Below, one piece after another: positions 7,171 through 14,312 of a stretch of DNA of 30,619 nucleotides. The DNA is from Acholeplasmataceae bacterium. GTDB lineage: Bacteria; Bacillota_I; Bacilli_A; ML615J-28; CAG-698. The position numbers and the translations under genes are program-made. The notes beneath the pieces were generated by a model. It was not told the DNA's origin, did not search any database, and saw only the letters and a list, made by a program, of their open reading frames with translations. The DNA lies in assembly GCA_012839485.1 (NCBI GenBank), contig DUNF01000104.1, positions 1-30,619 on the forward strand, written 5' to 3'. Numbering within the stretch: the stretch's first letter is position 1; every line of letters starts with the position of its first letter.

Positions 7171-8109
7171 ATGGAAATTCAATATGGTAAAATCCAAAAG
7201 CTATTACGAGAAAGATCTAACTTAAAAGCAAAACTAAAACTTATTCCTTATGATGGTTCAATTGAAATAAAGACTAGAGGAGAAAATAAATATATTTATC
7301 TTCGTAAAAAAGTTGAAGGTAAAAACACCTCTAGTTATGTAGATGTATATAGCGAAAGACTATATAACAATATTTCTTTATTACTTGAAGAATCAAAGGA
7401 ATATAAAAAGAAACTTAGAAAAGTTAATAAAGAATTAACATCATTAGGTTTTGAAGAAAAGGAACTAACTGAAAGAGTATTGATGAATATTGATTTTGCT
7501 AGAGCAAATGTAGCAAACTATATTCATAGTCAAGCAATTTTAGAAGGTATCCCAACAACCTTCCCAAAAACTAAAGCTATTTTAGATAATGAGATTGTTA
7601 GTGAAATGAGAACTAGTGATATTCTAAAGATAGTAGATTTGAAACGTGCTTGGGAGTTTATTTTAGATAAAGATGTTATAGCATCTAAAACTAATTATTA
7701 TCTGTTATGTCATATTGCTAGTATTGTGAATGAAAATTCATTGATTAATGGTGGAAAGATAAGAAGTGTTCCAGTAACTATAACTGGGGCAAATTATATA
7801 CCTCCAATTCCAATTGAGATAGATGTGAAAGAAGCAATTCAGAAAATAGTAAATAGAGAAGATGATGCAATTGATATTGCTATTGATCTTTGTTTATACT
7901 GTATGAAGACGCAGATATTTATTGATGGAAATAAAAGATCATCGGTGATATTCGCAAACCATTACTTAGTTTCTCAAGGTGGAGGATTATTGATTATCTC
8001 AGAAGAGAGAGTTCCTAAATTTGCAAAGCTTTTAGTAGCTTATTATGATGGAAAAGATCAAGGTGAAATAAAACAATTTATGAAGGAAGAATGTTGGTAT
8101 AAGTTTTAA
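7171..8109 (+). CDS. Fic/Doc-like protein with Gln replacing the motif histidine
   Basis: A 312-residue protein. Start ATG 7171 is chosen because AAAAGGAGG (7157-7165) precedes it and the promoter lies at 7105-7133; a longer in-frame reading from 7066 begins inside a terminator. The Fic core is recognisable at residues 248-256 as QIFIDGNKR, against the family pattern HxFxDGNxR, so the base histidine is Gln248 while the phosphate-binding DGNKR is intact (Lys as in Doc). Residues about 119-137 (SQAILEGIPTT then KTKAIL) resemble the SxAIEGN inhibitory-helix region of class II Fic proteins with one extra residue. The N-terminal 100 residues are a charged, probably helical region of no recognised family. 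Classical AMP transfer is unlikely without the histidine, so another chemistry or a regulatory role is possible. Monocistronic. Confidence 0.75.
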   Translation: MEIQYGKIQKLLRERSNLKAKLKLIPYDGSIEIKTRGENKYIYLRKKVEGKNTSSYVDVYSERLYNNISLLLEESKEYKKKLRKVNKELTSLGFEEKELTERVLMNIDFARANVANYIHSQAILEGIPTTFPKTKAILDNEIVSEMRTSDILKIVDLKRAWEFILDKDVIASKTNYYLLCHIASIVNENSLINGGKIRSVPVTITGANYIPPIPIEIDVKEAIQKIVNREDDAIDIAIDLCLYCMKTQIFIDGNKRSSVIFANHYLVSQGGGLLIISEERVPKFAKLLVAYYDGKDQGEIKQFMKEECWYKF

Positions 8110-8138
8110 AAATTAGGGTATTGTAACCCTAATTTTTT
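8109..8138 (+). terminator. Rho-independent terminator after the Fic-like gene
   Basis: AATTAGGGT (8111-8119) pairs with ACCCTAATT (8126-8134), extended by flanking A/T pairs and ending in six T. Confidence 0.88.
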
Positions 8139-8140
8139 AC

Positions 8141-8168
8141 TTGCAAATAAAGAAAAAAGGAGTAAAAT
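8141..8168 (+). promoter_or_regulatory. Promoter of the YwaF-like gene (twin of the promoter at 9046)
   Basis: TTGCAA (8141-8146), a 16-bp purine-rich spacer and TAAAAT (8163-8168). The segment 8141-8171 matches 9046-9076 at 29 of 31 positions. The AAAGGAG in the spacer looks like a ribosome binding site but precedes the transcription start. Confidence 0.65.
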
Positions 8169-8201
8169 ATACGGGTAAGAAGATTAAGAGAAGAAGATAT
8201 T

Positions 8202-8999
8202 ATGGACGTATTAAAAGAGTTTTTTGGTATAGGTGGATATAGTAGAACACCTGAAGGTGCCTGGAGCTGGCAACATATTTTATTTACATCAGTTATGATC
8301 TCAATCATGATTTTTCTAAGTATCTTGTTAGGATTAAAATTTAGGAAAAATGAAAGAATCAAACAGAAAACAATTGTGATTGCAGCAATTGCAATTAATG
8401 CATTTGAGATATTTAAAATTACAATGCTTTCGATTAGAAATGGAGATTTTTTTGATACGATCATCCATACCTTACCTTTATTTTTATGTTCAATTATGTT
8501 AATAGTGTTACCACTCGCAGCATTTACTAAAGGTAGATTAAAAGAAGCATCGTTAGACTTTGTTTTAATTTTTGGTTTTATTGCAGGGGTGTTTGGAACT
8601 GTTGGTGCTGCACAAAATTATAATGCTTATCCTGTTCTATCATTAGACAATGTTGTTAGTGCAATTACTCACTGCATTTCCGCATTCTCATCTTTGTTTA
8701 TTGGAATTACGGGAATGGCTACATTAAAAGCCAAAAATATGTCGATTACGGTAACTATATTATTGGTTGTTGTAGCATTAGCTCAAATCGCCAATTTAAC
8801 AATCCCTTATAATTATATGTTTTTAGAACGTCATGATGGTACTCCATATTCAATCTTTTATAATATGGTTAATGGTAATTTAATTCTATATAAGATTTTG
8901 GTTATTGGAGGATTTGCATTATTAATTGGTGTTTTCTATTTATATAGATTTTTAAGAGAAAGAGTTCGAGAAAGAAATAAAAAGGTGAGTTATGCATAA
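8202..8999 (+). CDS. YwaF/TMEM164-like integral membrane protein
   Basis: A 265-residue polytopic membrane protein with about seven hydrophobic segments, a short polar N-terminus (MDVLKEFFGIGG...) and a very basic cytoplasmic C-terminus (RFLRERVRERNKK). The pattern LPLFLC followed by a loop and later ITHC resembles the YwaF/TMEM164 group, in which a conserved Cys and His are functionally important (acyltransferase activity is reported for the animal member). Assignment rests on this pattern, not on strong identity. The ribosome binding site is weak (AGAAGA at about 8189), so the exact start is less certain than for neighbours. Monocistronic; its TAA is part of the terminator stem. Confidence 0.65.
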   Translation: MDVLKEFFGIGGYSRTPEGAWSWQHILFTSVMISIMIFLSILLGLKFRKNERIKQKTIVIAAIAINAFEIFKITMLSIRNGDFFDTIIHTLPLFLCSIMLIVLPLAAFTKGRLKEASLDFVLIFGFIAGVFGTVGAAQNYNAYPVLSLDNVVSAITHCISAFSSLFIGITGMATLKAKNMSITVTILLVVVALAQIANLTIPYNYMFLERHDGTPYSIFYNMVNGNLILYKILVIGGFALLIGVFYLYRFLRERVRERNKKVSYA

Positions 9000-9030
9000 A
9001 AGGTTTGAGAATATCAAACCTTTTTTATTT
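8998..9030 (+). terminator. Rho-independent terminator after the YwaF-like gene
   Basis: A perfect 11-bp stem (AAAAGGTTTGA at 8998-9008 with TCAAACCTTTT at 9014-9024), 5-nt loop and T-rich tail. Confidence 0.92.
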
Positions 9031-9045
9031 TGGAATATATTTTTG

Positions 9046-9073
9046 TTGCAAAGTAAGAAAAAAGGAGTAAAAT
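9046..9073 (+). promoter_or_regulatory. Promoter of the GNAT gene (twin of the promoter at 8141)
   Basis: TTGCAA (9046-9051), 16-bp spacer and TAAAAT (9068-9073), nearly identical in sequence and spacing to the promoter of the preceding gene. Confidence 0.65.
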
Positions 9074-9108
9074 ATATTAGTAATCAAATTTAGTTGAAAG
9101 GAGAATTT

Positions 9109-9621
9109 ATGAAACTAAAGCAGTTAAGCGATGAAGATCTCACCTTGTATAAGAAGCTATTGCAAGAAGCATTCCAATATGGTTATGAATCATTTACTGG
9201 AAAGCAAGAAAATGAGGTAGTACCAGATTATGAAATTGAGGAAAGCTTACATGAAGCTGATTCTCACGCCTATGTTATGGTTAATGATGAAGATCATATT
9301 TTAGGTGGTGCAATAGTTATTCTTTATCCAGAAGCAAAACGTGGATTATTAGATTTTATATTTGTGAAGGTTGAATATCAAGGCCAAGGTATTGGTCAAA
9401 AGATGTGGAAAGAAATTGAAACATTATATCCTGAAGTAGAAGTTTGGGAAGCAACTACACCATATTTTGATGTTCGCAATATTCATTTTTATGTAAACAA
9501 ATTAAAATTTAAGATAGTTGAGTTCTATAACACTAAACATAAAGAGTCTATAGATTTAGCTGACAATTTCAGTGAGAATCTTGATTCAAGAGTGTTTAGG
9601 TTTGAAAAAGTAATGAAATAA
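9109..9621 (+). CDS. GNAT family N-acetyltransferase
   Basis: A 170-residue cytoplasmic acetyl-CoA-dependent acyltransferase. The acetyl-CoA-binding motif is clear: strand LLDFIFVKVEY followed by QGQGIG (residues 91-96) and the start of the following helix. A late WEATTPYFDVRNIHFYVNKLKFKI region gives the usual beta-bulge and Asn/Tyr of the fold. ATG 9109 is chosen because AAAGGAGAA (9097-9104) precedes it; an in-frame TTG at 9094 lies inside or before that site. The substrate cannot be inferred. Monocistronic, with a promoter nearly identical to that of the upstream membrane-protein gene, so the two may respond together. Confidence 0.88.
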   Translation: MKLKQLSDEDLTLYKKLLQEAFQYGYESFTGKQENEVVPDYEIEESLHEADSHAYVMVNDEDHILGGAIVILYPEAKRGLLDFIFVKVEYQGQGIGQKMWKEIETLYPEVEVWEATTPYFDVRNIHFYVNKLKFKIVEFYNTKHKESIDLADNFSENLDSRVFRFEKVMK

Positions 9622-9637
9622 GTAGTTATGTTTTTTA

Positions 9638-9667
9638 GGGGTCCTTTTGAAGAAGGGTCTTTTTTTA
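9638..9667 (+). terminator. Terminator after the GNAT gene, with G-U pairs
   Basis: GGGTCCTT (9639-9646) can pair with AAGGGTCT (9653-9660) through five Watson-Crick and three G-U pairs, with a 6-nt loop and an eight-T tail. Confidence 0.65.
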
Positions 9668-9713
9668 TAGAAAGACATTTTTCACAATTGAAGGATTATA
9701 ATTATTAAATTTG

Positions 9714-9722
9714 TGATATAAT
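9714..9722 (+). promoter_or_regulatory. Extended -10 promoter of the AbiJ/HEPN-like gene
   Basis: TGATATAAT at 9714-9722 is an extended -10 without a good -35 at the usual distance. A second TATAAT lies at 9697-9702. The ribosome binding site GGAGG follows at 9742-9746. Confidence 0.6.
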
Positions 9723-9757
9723 TTATAGAAAGATGTGTAATGGAGGAACGAATATAA

Positions 9758-10609
9758 GTGAAAGAATTAGATAAACTACCATTTTCAAAAAGATATAAAG
9801 AAAGGATTGAAAATGGAAAAATTAATGTGTTCATTTCTGATGATGCTAATTATCAAATATTTAAACATTTAGAGGGTTATGATGAATCAATAAGATTTAC
9901 AAACTTTAGTGGTGGTTATGATTGCAAAATGGTAAGCGAACGAGCATTAAATGATATAAAAAATTTTTATGTTCCAAAAGGTTATCACAACAAAAAATTT
10001 TTTGAAATTACAGATTTTTATGAATTAAAATATTCTCCATCATATAGTATATTGGACGGTATAGAGTTTTTTTCTAGAAATTTAATGGGTGAGTATGACC
10101 AAAATAGATTGAAAGACGATATGAATTTAATATTCGAATCAAACAAAATAAACATAAAATTTGATGGGTTTAAGATAGTGCTTATTGATATAGATTTAGA
10201 TAAATATAAAATAACGGAATTTCCTATGGAAAAAGTTGTAGAGGAATATTTAAAAGAGGCAGATGATTTGTATGTTAGAGGAGATAAAAGATTAGCTTTA
10301 GAAAGAGTATGGGATGCCTTTGAGAGAATTAAAACCATATATTGTAAAAAGGCTAATTTAGATAAAAAAGGCTCTTCTGTCAGGTTGCTCAAAACTTTAG
10401 CAGGTGACAGTGATGAATTTTATTCTCTACTAAATAATGAGTTTATCACATTGACTAATATAGGCAATAAATTTAGAATTAGAAAACATGAAACGGATAA
10501 AACAGAAATAAACGATAATTTACATTTTGAATATCTCTATAAGAGATGTTTATCCTTAATGCGTTTAATTTCTGAAAAAATTGTCATATTAGAATCAAAG
10601 GAAGATTAA
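9758..10609 (+). CDS. AbiJ-type HEPN C-terminal domain protein (candidate abortive-infection factor)
   Basis: A 283-residue soluble protein with a GTG start; GGAGG at 9742-9746 precedes it, and the nearby ATG at 9740 runs into TAA after five codons. It opens with the short motif LPFSKRY. Residues about 160-280 (ALERVWDAFERIKTIY, EFITLTNIGNKFRIRKHE, then YLYKRCLSLMRLI) match my recollection of the C-terminal HEPN-like domain of AbiJ-family abortive-infection proteins, whose Arg/His pair would be R240 or R242 with H244. The Arg-to-His spacing is shorter than the textbook HEPN motif. The N-terminal 150 residues are of no family I recognise. Isoleucine is mostly ATA here, whereas neighbours prefer ATT, consistent with transfer. 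Assignment is by pattern only. Confidence 0.55.
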   Translation: MKELDKLPFSKRYKERIENGKINVFISDDANYQIFKHLEGYDESIRFTNFSGGYDCKMVSERALNDIKNFYVPKGYHNKKFFEITDFYELKYSPSYSILDGIEFFSRNLMGEYDQNRLKDDMNLIFESNKINIKFDGFKIVLIDIDLDKYKITEFPMEKVVEEYLKEADDLYVRGDKRLALERVWDAFERIKTIYCKKANLDKKGSSVRLLKTLAGDSDEFYSLLNNEFITLTNIGNKFRIRKHETDKTEINDNLHFEYLYKRCLSLMRLISEKIVILESKED

Positions 10610-10643
10610 TAAGATATAATTTTAATATTACACGAGTAGCAAA

Positions 10644-10923
10644 ATGAATATAGAAATAGATTTAAGCAATGTTATCTTAAAAACGGAAAGATTAACTTTA
10701 AGGCCTTGGAAAGAAGAAGACTTATAAGGAAGTTATTAAATACTTGTTTGAAGAAGTAAAGCTAGACTTTATTATGATTACGTGTTATAAAGATAATCCT
10801 CAATCACAAAGGGTAATTGAAAAAAACGGATTAAGCTTATATAAGGAAATTGAATTACCTAGTACTAGTGGCAAACTAAAAGAGAGCTATGCTTTTATCT
10901 TAAGAAAAGAAAATTATAAATAA
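10644..10923 (+). pseudogene. GNAT (RimJ/RimL-like) acetyltransferase with internal deletion
   Basis: An ATG at 10644 opens a 27-residue reading containing ILKTERLTLRPWKEEDL, the typical RimJ-type N-terminus, then stops at TAA 10725-10727. One frame over, 65 codons from 10726 to the TAA at 10921-10923 read as the C-terminal part of the same family: YLFEEVKLDFIMITCYKDN, PQSQRVIEKNGL and a final strand ESYAFILRKENYK. Intact proteins of this type run near 170-180 residues, so roughly 80 central residues including the acetyl-CoA loop are missing and the frame is shifted. A TATAAT at 10615-10620 may be its relic promoter. No terminator separates it from the upstream gene. Confidence 0.85.
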
Positions 10924-10970
10924 AAGTTCTGTAAATAGTTAGTAAAGTAAAGAGTTTTCTTTTTGTTTTA

Positions 10971-10979
10971 TGATAGAAT
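10971..10979 (+). promoter_or_regulatory. Extended -10 promoter of the flavodoxin-like gene
   Basis: TGATAGAAT at 10971-10979; no convincing -35 at 17 bp. AGGAGAA (10988-10994) and ATG 10999 follow. Confidence 0.5.
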
Positions 10980-10998
10980 AAAAATATAGGAGAAGCTT

Positions 10999-11529
10999 AT
11001 GAAGAATTTAATTGTCTATGGTAGTAAATACGGATCTAGCAGGAAATACGCTGAAAAGTTAAGTGAATTAACAGGAATTTATCTTGCAGACTATAAGGAA
11101 GTTACTGACTTAAAAGCATATGATAATGTTATTTATTTAGGTGGTATTTATGCTGGTAAAGTTAGAGGTTTAAAGAAAACAGCTAAAAAGTTAAGAAACG
11201 ATGCTAGATTAATAGTAGTTACTGTTTCTTTAGGGAATCCTAATTTAGATGACAAACTTAAAGAAGATGTAAGAACGCAAAACAAGAAATTAATTAAAAA
11301 GCCTTTATTAGAAAAAATTAAATTCTTTCATTTAGTAGGTAGTATGGACTATCCAAACTTAAAAGGATTTGATAAGAAAATTATTAAATTTGTTTTTAAA
11401 ATGTTTTTAAAGAAAGATCCCCAAAATCAAAAAATCATTGATGTTTATAATGGTAAAGTTGATGAATTAGACTATAGCAGTTTGGATAAAATAGTTAGTT
11501 ATTTAGAAGAAAAAGAGATTATTAAATAG
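10999..11529 (+). CDS. Flavodoxin-domain protein (HemG/MioC-like fold)
   Basis: A 176-residue soluble protein. It starts with a flavodoxin beta-strand and an FMN phosphate-binding loop (LIVYGSKYGSSRKYAEKL, residues 4-21), followed by the YLGGIYAGKVRGLKK segment seen in the protoporphyrinogen-oxidase-type flavodoxin group and a later ARLIVVTVSLG strand. It probably binds FMN and carries electrons. No haem genes are nearby, so a HemG function is not supported. Monocistronic, with AGGAGAA ribosome binding site and a strong terminator, immediately upstream of the ATPase operon but separated from it by that terminator and a new promoter. Confidence 0.82.
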   Translation: MKNLIVYGSKYGSSRKYAEKLSELTGIYLADYKEVTDLKAYDNVIYLGGIYAGKVRGLKKTAKKLRNDARLIVVTVSLGNPNLDDKLKEDVRTQNKKLIKKPLLEKIKFFHLVGSMDYPNLKGFDKKIIKFVFKMFLKKDPQNQKIIDVYNGKVDELDYSSLDKIVSYLEEKEIIK

Positions 11530-11532
11530 AGA

Positions 11533-11560
11533 AAATAAGCCTTAAAAAAGGCTTATTTTT
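11533..11560 (+). terminator. Rho-independent terminator after the flavodoxin-like gene
   Basis: A perfect 11-bp stem (AAATAAGCCTT at 11533-11543 with AAGGCTTATTT at 11548-11558), 4-nt loop and T-run. Confidence 0.92.
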
Positions 11561-11585
11561 AATAGATTAAGGTATTATTTCTTTC

Positions 11586-11614
11586 TTGTAGATTTAAGTT
11601 TAATATGATATAAT
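11586..11614 (+). promoter_or_regulatory. Promoter of the V-type ATPase operon
   Basis: TTGTAG (11586-11591), 17-bp spacer and TGATATAAT (11606-11614), an extended -10. It is the only promoter I see for all nine genes. The leader is short (about 30 nt), with no riboswitch-like structure. Confidence 0.85.
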
Positions 11615-11648
11615 ATATCGGTTGAATTAATGAAAAGGTGGTGATGAG

Positions 11649-11957
11649 ATGTCAATTTTAGAATCAATTAAGCTGGCGGAAAAGAAGGCTGAAGATTTAA
11701 GAGTTAATGCTAGACGTGATTTAGAATTAAAAGAAGAAGCAGTTAAAGCAGAAATTGATAAAGAAGTTTTAAAGATTGAAAAAGAAACTAAAACAAAAAT
11801 CGATAAATCAATTGAAGCTAATGATTCTGAGATTTTAAAACTAAAAGAAGATCTAAAATTAAAAGTTAAAGAAGATGCTAAACTTATTACCCAAGAGGCT
11901 TCTAAAAACAAAGCTAAAGCGACTACCTTCATTTTAAATGAGGTGCTTGCTAGATGA
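11649..11957 (+). CDS. ntpF: V-type Na+-ATPase peripheral-stalk subunit G/H
   Basis: A 102-residue, almost wholly charged helical protein rich in Lys, Glu and Ala with no aromatic core, as expected for the small coiled-coil subunit that pairs with NtpE in the peripheral stalk. Identification relies on composition plus its place as first gene before ntpI, the Enterococcus hirae order. The binding site AAGGTGGTGA (11635-11644) sets ATG 11649. Its TGA overlaps the ntpI ATG (ATGA), so translation is probably coupled. Confidence 0.85.
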   Translation: MSILESIKLAEKKAEDLRVNARRDLELKEEAVKAEIDKEVLKIEKETKTKIDKSIEANDSEILKLKEDLKLKVKEDAKLITQEASKNKAKATTFILNEVLAR

Positions 11958-13840
11958 TTGTTTCAATGAAGAAAGCTAAAATTGTAGCTTTAAAAGAAGA
12001 AAAGGAAAAGCTTCTTTCGGAATTACAAAAGTCAGGGTTAGTGATGCTAATCCCAACTGAAGAAGAAACTATTTTAATTGATGTTTCAGAAAACGATGAT
12101 GTAATTGAAAGAACAGAAAAAAGTTTATCTTTCTTAAAACAGTATCAAGAAAAGAAAGATTCATTCTTAGCAAGAACAGAAGTAAGTTATGATGAATTCT
12201 TTAATTATGATCAAAAGAAGATGGACTTACTTTTAGAACTAGAGAATTTAGAAAAAGAAATAGCTTTAAAGGAAGAAGAAAATAAAGCTTTACTTGAAGA
12301 AATAAAGCTTTATGAGCCTTGGTTAAAGTTAGAAGCAAAAGTGGAAGATTTAAAGTCATCAAGATATACTGACCTTTTTGTAGGGTATATTGGTAGTAAG
12401 GATGAAGAAAAGTTTCTTGAAAGTTTAGATGCCTTAGGCTCTGATTATAAACTATATGGTCTAGATAAAGAAAAAAGAGCAATTATTTATGCTTCATATT
12501 ATTTAGACAAAGAAGAAGTTGACTTACTAAATAAAGAATTTCAATTTTCTGAACACAAGTTTGAAGATAAGGGATTTGTAAGAGATATTGTTAAGAATAA
12601 AGAAAAGCAGATTATTACTAATAACTTATTTATTGATGAAGCTAGTAAAAAGTTAGCTAAGTTAACAGAAGATAAAGAAAAACTTTATGTTTTAAGTGAT
12701 CAAGCTGCAACTGACAAAGAGTTAAAACTTGCTCCAAGACAGTATACTTTAGAGACAGTTTATTTAGAAGGCTGGGTAAGAAGTGATAAAGAAGATGATT
12801 TAAAGAAAGTTTTAGAAACTTCAGTTAGTTGTTATGATTTAGTATTACTTGATCCAGAAGAAGGAGAGAATCCACCTACATGCAATAAAAACAATAAGTT
12901 TGTAGAGCCATTTCAAAGTGTTACAAACATGTATGAAGTACCTAATTATAAAGAAGTAGATCCTAACCCAATGATGAGTATTTGGTTTTGGTTTATTTTT
13001 GGAATGATGATGGGTGATGTTGGTTATGGTGTAGTAATGCTTATTGGAGGAATTTTATTCTTAAAGCTTAAAAAACCTAAAGGGATGTTAAAGCAGATTG
13101 GTAAGATTATTACTTATTCATCTATCCCAACAATCCTTTTTGGAGTTTTATATGGATCTTACTTTGGTTTTGGCTGGTTTGAACCAGTTTTTGTAAACCC
13201 AGTTAAAGAACCATTAACAGTATTAATCTTTTCTTTTGGTGTTGGTTTACTTCACATTATCTCTGGTTTAGTTGTAAAGATGTATGCTAGCTTTAAAGCT
13301 AAAGATTACTGGCAAGCTATTTTAGATGACTTTCCATGGATAGTATTATTACTTGGACTTGGTGTTTTTGCAGTTGGTCTTAAAATCGAAGGTTTATCAA
13401 AAATTGGTTTGATCATGATTGCTGCATCAGCTGGAATAATTACAATCTTTGGTGGAAGAAGAAAGCAAGGTTTTATCCGTAAAATTACTGGTGGATTTAC
13501 GAGCCTTTATGGACTTGTAAACCATATGAGTGATGTTTTGAGTTATTCAAGATTACTAGCTTTAGGACTATCTACTGCAATTATTGCCGAGGTTATGAAT
13601 AGACTAGCAGGAATGGTACAAGGAAGCATTATTGGAATAATAATGTCTGTCTTTATTTATATAATTGGTCATATCTTTAATATAGGTATGGGATTACTAT
13701 CTGCTTATGTTCACGATAGCAGATTACAATATATTGAATTTTTTGGGAAATTTTATGAAGGTGGAGGATATGAATTTAGACCACTTTCAGTTCAGTTAAA
13801 GCACGTTGATGCAATAAAATATAAGGAGGAGAAAATATAA
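11954..13840 (+). CDS. ntpI: V-type Na+-ATPase membrane subunit a (I)
   Basis: A 628-residue subunit forming the ion half-channels beside the c-ring. Residues 1-330 are the cytosolic coiled-coil arm that contacts the peripheral stalks; about 335-600 hold seven to eight membrane helices, beginning at MMSIWFWFIFGMMMGDVGYG. Arg533 in DVLSYSRLLALGLS and Arg590 in YVHDSRLQ correspond to the two functionally important arginines of the E. hirae subunit. GAGGTG precedes ATG 11954; a second in-frame ATG at 11966 is possible. The TAA shares a base with the ntpK start (TAATG). Confidence 0.96.
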   Translation: MIVSMKKAKIVALKEEKEKLLSELQKSGLVMLIPTEEETILIDVSENDDVIERTEKSLSFLKQYQEKKDSFLARTEVSYDEFFNYDQKKMDLLLELENLEKEIALKEEENKALLEEIKLYEPWLKLEAKVEDLKSSRYTDLFVGYIGSKDEEKFLESLDALGSDYKLYGLDKEKRAIIYASYYLDKEEVDLLNKEFQFSEHKFEDKGFVRDIVKNKEKQIITNNLFIDEASKKLAKLTEDKEKLYVLSDQAATDKELKLAPRQYTLETVYLEGWVRSDKEDDLKKVLETSVSCYDLVLLDPEEGENPPTCNKNNKFVEPFQSVTNMYEVPNYKEVDPNPMMSIWFWFIFGMMMGDVGYGVVMLIGGILFLKLKKPKGMLKQIGKIITYSSIPTILFGVLYGSYFGFGWFEPVFVNPVKEPLTVLIFSFGVGLLHIISGLVVKMYASFKAKDYWQAILDDFPWIVLLLGLGVFAVGLKIEGLSKIGLIMIAASAGIITIFGGRRKQGFIRKITGGFTSLYGLVNHMSDVLSYSRLLALGLSTAIIAEVMNRLAGMVQGSIIGIIMSVFIYIIGHIFNIGMGLLSAYVHDSRLQYIEFFGKFYEGGGYEFRPLSVQLKHVDAIKYKEEKI

Positions 13841-14301
13841 TGACATTAGCGATTATTGGTGCAGCACTAGCTGCAGTATTAAGTGGAATTGGTTCTGCTT
13901 ATGGAGTATTAATAGGCGGAAGAGCAGCAGCAGGAGTTGTTTCAGAAAAACCTGATTTATTTGGACGTTTACTTGTATTACAAGCACTACCTGGAACACA
14001 AGGAATTTACGGATTTATCGTAGCAATCATGGTACTAGTTCAAGTAGGAATATTAGGAGGAACTCCAGTAGCACTTACTGAAGCTCAAGGCTGGTTATTT
14101 TTTGCAGCTTGTATGCCAATAGCAATTGTAGGTTTATTATCAGCTATTTTCCAAGCTAAGATGTCTGTAGCAGCTATTCATATGACAGCTAAACAACCAG
14201 ATGCTTCTGGTAAAGGTATGACTATGACAGTATTAGTTGAGACATATGCGATTCTAGCTTTACTTGTTAGTATTTTAATGGTTATTGGTATTCCAGTATA
14301 G
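13840..14301 (+). CDS. ntpK: V-type Na+-ATPase c-ring subunit (K)
   Basis: A 153-residue proteolipid with four membrane helices from two tandem hairpins, the V-type duplication. Only the second hairpin has the ion-carrying carboxylate, Glu134 in VETYAIL. The other Na+ ligands known in the E. hirae ring are matched: Leu50, Thr53 and Gln54 in ALPGTQGIYGF, and Gln105 in IFQAK. This predicts Na+ rather than H+ transport. AAGGAGG precedes the start within the end of ntpI, and GC-ending and CGT codons are more frequent than in neighbours, fitting the high copy number of this subunit per complex. Confidence 0.97.
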   Translation: MTLAIIGAALAAVLSGIGSAYGVLIGGRAAAGVVSEKPDLFGRLLVLQALPGTQGIYGFIVAIMVLVQVGILGGTPVALTEAQGWLFFAACMPIAIVGLLSAIFQAKMSVAAIHMTAKQPDASGKGMTMTVLVETYAILALLVSILMVIGIPV

Positions 14302-14312
14302 GAAATAAAATA

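Noticed and set aside
9740..9757. ATG 9740 as the start of the AbiJ/HEPN-like gene
   Set aside because: In frame, but it meets TAA after five codons; the GTG at 9758 is the first usable start.
10999..11529. HemG protoporphyrinogen oxidase
   Set aside because: Only the general flavodoxin fold is supported, and there are no haem biosynthesis genes nearby.
11630..11644. A four-codon reading (Met-Lys-Arg-Trp-stop) just before ntpF, possibly a leader peptide
   Set aside because: It has no ribosome binding site of its own and overlaps the ntpF binding site; probably chance.
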